In this document: positions 59,906 through 64,000 of the stretch, in pieces
Layout: each line of letters begins with the position of its first letter
How positions within the stretch are numbered: position 1 is the first letter of the stretch
Source of the DNA: Novosphingobium album (ex Liu et al. 2023)
GTDB taxonomy: Bacteria; Pseudomonadota; Alphaproteobacteria; Sphingomonadales; Sphingomonadaceae
Assembly: GCF_029076845.1 (NCBI RefSeq)
Contig: NZ_JARESE010000070.1
Coordinates: 1-64,000, forward strand
Direction of reading: 5' to 3'
DNA: 64,000 nt
The notes under the pieces: generated by a model
The model's database searches: none
What the model saw: only the letters and a program-made list of their open reading frames with translations
Told to the model about the DNA's origin: nothing
Translations under genes and position numbers: made by a program

Positions 59906-61165
59906 TCAGGCCGCCGCGTCCATCCCGTAGGCGGTGTGGAGCACGCGGACGGCCAGTTCGGTCTCGTCCTCGTCGATCAGGACCGAGACCTTGATCTCGC
60001 TGGTCGAGATCGCCTGGATGTTGATCCCGCGATCGGCCAGCGTCTTGAACATCGTGCTGGCCACGCCCGCATGGCTGCGCATACCGACGCCCACGACGCT
60101 GATCTTGGCGACCTTGTCGTCGCTGATCATGCGGTAGTAGCCGATCTTGTCCTTGCGGTCCTCAAGGATGGCGAGCGTGCGCACCAGGTCCGCCTTGGGG
60201 GCGGTGAAGGTCACGTCGGTCTCGCCCTTGCCCTTGGCGACGTTCTGGATGATCATGTCGACGTTGATGTTCGCCTCGGCCAGCGGGCTGAAGATCGAGG
60301 CGACGGCGCCCGGCCTGTCGGGCACGCGCGTCAGAGTGACTTTCGCCTCGTTCTTGTCGGCGGCGATGCCGGTGATCAGCTGGCGTTCCATGTCGCTTCC
60401 TTCCAGTTCCTCGTCGCTGACGATCATCGTGCCCGGCAGGTCATCGGCCGGCGGCGCGCTCTCGTCGATGAACGAGGAGAGCACCTGCACGCGCACGCCT
60501 TCCTTCATGGCCAGGCTGACCGAGCGGGTCTGCAGCACTTTCGAGCCGACCGAGGCCAGCTCCAGCATTTCCTCGTACGTGACCAGCGGCAGCTTGCGCG
60601 CCTTGGCGACGATGCGCGGGTCGGTGGTGTAGACCCCGTCGACATCGGTGTAGATGTCGCAGCGATCGGCCTTCACCGCCGCCGCCACCGCCACCGCCGA
60701 CGTGTCCGAGCCGCCCCGGCCCAGCGTCGTCACCCGGCCGCTGGGCGCCATGCCCTGGAATCCCGGGATCACCGCGATCTCGCCCGATGCCATCGAAGCG
60801 ATCAGCGCTTCGGAGTCGATCTCCTCGATCCGCGCCTTGGCGTGCGCGTCGTCGGTGCGGATCGGCAATTGCCAGCCCAGCCACGAACGCGCCTTGCAGC
60901 CCATCGCCTGCAGCGTCAGCGCGAGCAGGCCCGAAGTCACCTGCTCGCCACTGGCGACCACCACGTCGTATTCGGCCGGATCGTACAGCGCGTTGGCCTC
61001 GCGGCAGAAGCCCACCAGCCGGTCGGTCTCGCCCGCCATGGCCGAAACCACCACCGCCACTTCGTGCCCGGCGGCCTGCTGGCGGCGCACGATATTGGCC
61101 ACGCGCCGGATGCGCTCGGTGCCGGCCATCGAAGTGCCGCCGAATTTCATCACGATGCGGGCCAA
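59906..61165 (-). CDS. lysC: Aspartate kinase
   Basis: A 419-residue monofunctional aspartokinase that begins lysine, threonine and methionine synthesis. The kinase domain starts with VMKFGGTSMAGTERIRRVAN (about 5-24), with VASGEQVTSGLLAL (about 74-87) and TLGRGGSDTSAVAVAAA (about 173-189), where substrate and ATP bind. Two C-terminal ACT domains (about 270-415) provide allosteric control by amino acids. TTG 61165 is the likely start, giving MARIVMKFGGTSM with GGGAG about nine bases before; the ATG at 61150 would cut off the first strand. It is divergent from ubiG. Confidence 0.95.
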   Translation of the reverse strand: MARIVMKFGGTSMAGTERIRRVANIVRRQQAAGHEVAVVVSAMAGETDRLVGFCREANALYDPAEYDVVVASGEQVTSGLLALTLQAMGCKARSWLGWQLPIRTDDAHAKARIEEIDSEALIASMASGEIAVIPGFQGMAPSGRVTTLGRGGSDTSAVAVAAAVKADRCDIYTDVDGVYTTDPRIVAKARKLPLVTYEEMLELASVGSKVLQTRSVSLAMKEGVRVQVLSSFIDESAPPADDLPGTMIVSDEELEGSDMERQLITGIAADKNEAKVTLTRVPDRPGAVASIFSPLAEANINVDMIIQNVAKGKGETDVTFTAPKADLVRTLAILEDRKDKIGYYRMISDDKVAKISVVGVGMRSHAGVASTMFKTLADRGINIQAISTSEIKVSVLIDEDETELAVRVLHTAYGMDAAA

Positions 61166-61221
61166 GGCGCCTGTGCTCCCTGTCAGTGGATTAGAGTCGG
61201 GCGCGCTGTTAGGGGTAGGCC

Positions 61222-61971
61222 ATGACGAATGCAACCATGACCGAGCCGGCCGGCGTGCCGACGATCCGCCCCGAGGAAGCCACCCACTTCGGCAAGCTGG
61301 CCGCGCAGTGGTGGGATGCCACCGGCTCATCGGCCATGCTCCACCGGCTGAACCCGGTGCGGCTGGCCTTCATCCGCGAGGCGATCGACGCGCATTTCGC
61401 CGCCGATCCGGCCAGCACCAGGCCGCTGGCCGGCCGCCGCGCGCTCGATGCCGGCTGCGGCGCGGGCCTTTTGTGCGAGCCGCTGGCGCGGATGGGCGCG
61501 GCCGTGACCGGGATCGACGCGGCTGCGGAAAACATCGCCGCCGCGCGCGCCCATGCCGAGGGGATGGGCCTGGCCATCGATTACCGGCACGGCGAAGTCG
61601 GCGCGCTGGCGCCGGGCGGATTCGATCTGGTCTGCGCGCTCGAAGTGATCGAGCACGTCGCCGACAAGGCCGCGTTCCTCGCCGCGCTGGCCGCCGCGCT
61701 GGCGCCGGGCGGGCTGATGGTGCTGTCCACGCCCAACCGCACGCCGCAAGCCAGGCTGCTGCTGGTCGAGGCGGCGGAACGGCTGGGCCAGGTACCGCGC
61801 GGCACGCATCACTGGCGCGATTTTGTCACGCCCGAGGAACTGTGCGAGCTGCTGGCCGACGCCGGCCTGGAAATGGGCGAGCCACGCGGCATCTCGTGGT
61901 CGCCCGCCAGGGGCCTGCACCTTTCGGACAACATGGCGCTCAACTACATCGTCACCGCCACGCCGGTCTGA
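61222..61971 (+). CDS. ubiG: Bifunctional 3-demethylubiquinone O-methyltransferase / 2-octaprenyl-6-hydroxyphenol methylase
   Basis: A 249-residue SAM-dependent methyltransferase that performs both O-methylations of ubiquinone synthesis. Signatures: EATHFGKLAAQWWDATGSSAML (split about 19-40), LNPVRLAFIRE (about 43-53), motif I ALDAGCGAGLLCEPLARMGA (about 74-93), GIDAAAENIAAARAHA (about 97-112), CALEVIEHVADKAAFL (about 138-153) and ISTPNRT-like VLSTPNRTPQARLL near 173-186. The THHWRDFVTPEEL stretch is characteristic of UbiG. It stands alone, diverging from lysC. Confidence 0.95.
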   Translation: MTNATMTEPAGVPTIRPEEATHFGKLAAQWWDATGSSAMLHRLNPVRLAFIREAIDAHFAADPASTRPLAGRRALDAGCGAGLLCEPLARMGAAVTGIDAAAENIAAARAHAEGMGLAIDYRHGEVGALAPGGFDLVCALEVIEHVADKAAFLAALAAALAPGGLMVLSTPNRTPQARLLLVEAAERLGQVPRGTHHWRDFVTPEELCELLADAGLEMGEPRGISWSPARGLHLSDNMALNYIVTATPV

Positions 61972-62042
61972 TTCATGTCCCCATAAGGGAACTTCCGCGC
62001 GCTCCCGGATCGGGCGACCATGCGAAAAAACGGGAGAGAGAG

Positions 62043-63092
62043 ATGGACAAGCTGCGCGTCATCCAATGGACCACGGGCAAGGTCGGCAAGCTCACGCTGC
62101 GCGCGATCCTTGACGATCCGCGCCTTGAGCTGGCCGGGGTCTACGCCTGGTCCGATGCCAAGCGCGGCACCGACGCGGGCGAGCTGTGCGGCCGCCCGGC
62201 CACCGGCATCGCGGCGACCAACGATATCGACGCACTGATCGCGCTGGGCGCCGATGCCGTGCTCTATACCCCGTTCGAGGCCGATCTGGATCAGGCGATC
62301 CGGCTGCTCGAAGCCGGGCTCGACGTGGTCAGCACCAACCTGTTCCTCAATGTCGGGGGCATTCATGGCGAGGTGAAGGAGCGGCTGGAAGCGGCCTGCC
62401 AGCGCGGCGGCAGTTCGCTTTACATCACCGGCATCAATCCGGGCTGGATCAATTCGGTGACCGCCGCGCTCACCGCGATCTGCCGCGATGTCGAATCGGT
62501 CTCGCTGACCGAATCGGCCGATTGCTCGGTCTACGAATCGGTGGAGACCTGGGGCTTCCTTGGCATGGGCGAACCGGGCGGCGCCACGCCCGAGCTGATG
62601 GAGCGCGCGCGGGCCTGGCTGATCCTGTTCCGCGACGCGGTGGAACGCATCGGCGCGGCGCTGGGGCTGGACTTCGACGAGATCGAGTTCTTCTGCGAAT
62701 ATGCGACCGCGGCCGAGAAGGTCGATCTCGGCTGGTTCTGCATGGAACAGGGCACCAACGCGGCGCTGCGCGGCGGCTGGAACGGCAAGGTGGGCGGCAA
62801 GACCGCGGTCAACCTCACGGTGGTGTGGTACCTGACCAAGCAGCTGGCCGAAGGCTGGGCGATCGACGACGACCAGTATCACATCGTCATCACCGGCGAG
62901 CCGAGCCTGGATACGCGGATGCGGATCACGCCGGCGGCGCACTGGAAGAACCACGATTGGGACACGATGACCGCGCTTCCCGCCGTCAGCGCCGTGCCGC
63001 AGATCAAGGCCGCGCGCGCCGGCGTGCTTGGCATCCTTGACGTGGGCCTGCCGCACGCGCCGATGGGTGACTGGATCTCGGCGCGTGGCTGA
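62043..63092 (+). CDS. Dihydrodipicolinate-reductase-like NAD(P)H-dependent enzyme
   Basis: A 349-residue protein with a Rossmann fold opening VIQWTTGKVGKLTLRAILDD (about 6-25), ELAGVYAWSDAKRGTDAGEL (about 30-49) and ADAVLYTPFEADLDQAIRLLEAG (split about 74-96), followed by GINPGWINSVTAALTAICRD (about 132-151). This matches the DapB-like N-terminal domain of 2,4-diaminopentanoate dehydrogenase/amine-dehydrogenase-like proteins rather than true DapB. The substrate is not known. GGGAGAGAG precedes the ATG. It probably shares an operon with the SnoaL-like gene. Confidence 0.82.
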   Translation: MDKLRVIQWTTGKVGKLTLRAILDDPRLELAGVYAWSDAKRGTDAGELCGRPATGIAATNDIDALIALGADAVLYTPFEADLDQAIRLLEAGLDVVSTNLFLNVGGIHGEVKERLEAACQRGGSSLYITGINPGWINSVTAALTAICRDVESVSLTESADCSVYESVETWGFLGMGEPGGATPELMERARAWLILFRDAVERIGAALGLDFDEIEFFCEYATAAEKVDLGWFCMEQGTNAALRGGWNGKVGGKTAVNLTVVWYLTKQLAEGWAIDDDQYHIVITGEPSLDTRMRITPAAHWKNHDWDTMTALPAVSAVPQIKAARAGVLGILDVGLPHAPMGDWISARG

Positions 63093-63105
63093 AGGCAGCC
63101 CCGCG

Positions 63106-63513
63106 ATGGACCACGCGGCGATGAAGCAGGCCGCGCGCGATTTCCTGGTCGCCATCGGCCGCCGCGACACCGCGCGGATCGACGCGCTGCTGCACCCGGA
63201 AGCGACCTACTGGGTCCTCGGCAAGCCGCACCTGTTCTCGTGGGCGGGCGAGCGCGACCGTGCCACGTTCATGCAATGGGCGGCCACGCCGACGATCTTC
63301 GTCGATGGCGGCGCGAAAGTGACGTTCGGCGAAGCGACCGCCGAGGGCGACCGGGTCGCGCTCGAATCGACCAATATCGGCGTCACGCCCGACGGGCGGA
63401 CCTATACCAACGCCTATCATCACCTGTTCACCTTCCGCGACGGGAAGATCCTGAAAGTGAAGGAATACCTCGATACCCAATCGGCGGCGGAGTTCTTCTC
63501 GCGGCCCGGCTGA
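63106..63513 (+). CDS. SnoaL/NTF2-like fold protein
   Basis: A 135-residue protein: KQAARDFLVAIGRRDTARID (about 7-26), ALLHPEATYWVLGKPHLFSW (about 27-46) and YTNAYHHLFTFRDGKILKVK (about 100-119) match the cone-shaped NTF2-like fold shared by SnoaL, ketosteroid isomerases and limonene-epoxide hydrolase-like enzymes. The reaction is unknown. The ATG at 63106 has GAAGG upstream; a GTG at 63085 overlapping the previous stop is an alternative. Its closeness to the dihydrodipicolinate-reductase-like gene suggests a small catabolic pair. Confidence 0.8.
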   Translation: MDHAAMKQAARDFLVAIGRRDTARIDALLHPEATYWVLGKPHLFSWAGERDRATFMQWAATPTIFVDGGAKVTFGEATAEGDRVALESTNIGVTPDGRTYTNAYHHLFTFRDGKILKVKEYLDTQSAAEFFSRPG

Positions 63514-64000
63514 TCAGCCCGCGTCGAGCAGGGCGGCGATCGCGGCCCGGGCCTGCGCCGCGCGCTCGTCCCAGCCGCCGGCGATGCGGGTGAACGGCAC
63601 GCCGGCGCGCACCAGCATGGCCTCGGCGATCGTGGCGAAGCGGGCACGCTCGGCATCGGTGCCGAAAAAACGGGTGCCGTCTTCCACCCAGGGCACGTCG
63701 GGCGAGAACAGCAGGTAAAGGTCGGCCTTGGGGTAGGACAGCAGCACCTCGGGCACCGCGCCGAACAGCATCTGCGCCCAGGCCGCGGTCATGAGCTGAT
63801 CGGTATCGAGCAGCAGCACCGGGGGTGACAGCGCTTCGGCGGCGCGATTGGCCGCATCCTGCCCCTCGGCAATGGCGAGCAGGTCCGCCATGGTGAGGTC
63901 GGTGCCGTGCTCCTCGCAATATTGCCGGCCATATTCGGGTATCCAGGGCCAGCCGCATTGCGCCTGGAGTTGCGCCGCCAGCACCGACTTGCCGGTGCTT
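63514..64000 (-). CDS. NadR-type P-loop ATPase/nucleotide kinase (5' part missing)
   Basis: The gene runs leftwards from beyond the right edge of the window. The first visible codons read STGKSVLAAQLQA, the end of a Walker A motif, so only the first part is cut off. The remaining 162 codons include VPEYGR-like IPEYGRQYCEEHGTDLTMAD, IAEGQDAANRAAE and a LLLDTDQLMTAAWAQM segment, typical of the AAA ATPase/ribosylnicotinamide kinase domain of NadR. It may phosphorylate nicotinamide riboside or serve as a NAD-linked regulator; the nucleotide-transferase half is not visible. It ends 1 base after the SnoaL-like gene stop, tail to tail. Confidence 0.75.
   Translation of the reverse strand, partial: STGKSVLAAQLQAQCGWPWIPEYGRQYCEEHGTDLTMADLLAIAEGQDAANRAAEALSPPVLLLDTDQLMTAAWAQMLFGAVPEVLLSYPKADLYLLFSPDVPWVEDGTRFFGTDAERARFATIAEAMLVRAGVPFTRIAGGWDERAAQARAAIAALLDAG

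Noticed and set aside
1..64000. tRNA, rRNA, CRISPR arrays, insertion sequences or prophage
   Set aside because: I looked for cloverleaf-like segments with GGTTCGA arms, regularly spaced short repeats and transposase or phage proteins. None was found. The repeats present are palindromes without coding content.

Overview
The window is about 64 kb of chromosomal DNA with high GC and dense coding. It looks like a sphingomonad alphaproteobacterium, most like Novosphingobium or a close relative. That is an inference from gene order and protein style: the rpsT-dnaA pair, the mutM / ubiE-ubiB / coaBC-dut block, the rpmH-rnpA-yidD-yidC-engB operon, a DcaP-type porin, a TonB-dependent receptor with FecI/FecR-type regulators, and alphaproteobacterial versions of catalase, PrpE and ComM. 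Most genes are core or housekeeping. I saw no prophage, insertion sequence, CRISPR array, rRNA or tRNA.

Layout. 1-5.9 kb: a short-chain carboxylate module, with the start of acs reading out of the window and, divergently, a porin, an MHS-family transporter, a GNAT acetyltransferase and propionyl-CoA synthetase, closed by a good terminator. 6.0-14.5 kb: a tightly packed run of eight genes. A thermostable-hemolysin-domain protein, an AMP-dependent ligase fused to a haem-oxygenase-like di-iron oxidase (HDO) domain, an SDR, a secreted TPR protein and a methyltransferase are followed with almost no gap by an ECF sigma factor, a FecR anti-sigma factor and an STN-containing TonB-dependent receptor. 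This is the most interesting part of the window: it looks like a small-molecule biosynthesis unit joined to its own surface signalling and uptake. 14.6-22.5 kb: a HEAT protein, dut, coaBC, a membrane protein, ubiB, ubiE, a DMT exporter and mutM. 22.6-25.9 kb: rpsT, a terminator, an AT-rich leader, dnaA and a GGDEF-like protein with a ruined active site. 26-37.4 kb: DUF983, ThiF/MoeB-like, sirtuin, dapB, nth, a lipoprotein, a dicarboxylate symporter, dapE, cupin, S1/P1 nuclease, GST, DUF2141, Pit phosphate transporter and a NUDIX-DUF47 fusion. 37.5-40.9 kb: the engB-yidC-yidD-rnpA-rpmH operon. 41-47.6 kb: a ClpP-like secreted protein, comM, a PBP1A-type synthase, msrB and a ZntB/CorA transporter. 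47.6-57 kb: a secreted pseudo-peptidase, NfeD with an SPFH protein, a dienelactone hydrolase, a small phosphatase, a VOC protein, purU, a nitronate monooxygenase-like protein, an unknown membrane protein and catalase. 57-64 kb: an acetyl-CoA hydrolase/transferase, a lower-GC YcxB-like gene, GIY-YIG, lysC, ubiG, a dihydrodipicolinate-reductase-like enzyme, a SnoaL-like protein and the end of a NadR-type P-loop ATPase.

Pathways that recur: ubiquinone (ubiB, ubiE, ubiG), lysine/diaminopimelate (lysC, dapB, dapE), carboxylate activation (acs, prpE, CoA-transferase) and phosphate (pit, DUF47). Several intergenic palindromes form small repeat families. Members sit at gene ends and in three cases contribute the stop codon of the neighbouring minus-strand gene (sirtuin, pit, PBP1A).

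Functional names come from reading motifs and family style by eye; no database search was possible. Start codons were chosen from ribosome binding sites, overlaps and known N-termini. Uncertain ones are flagged, including several GTG or TTG starts.
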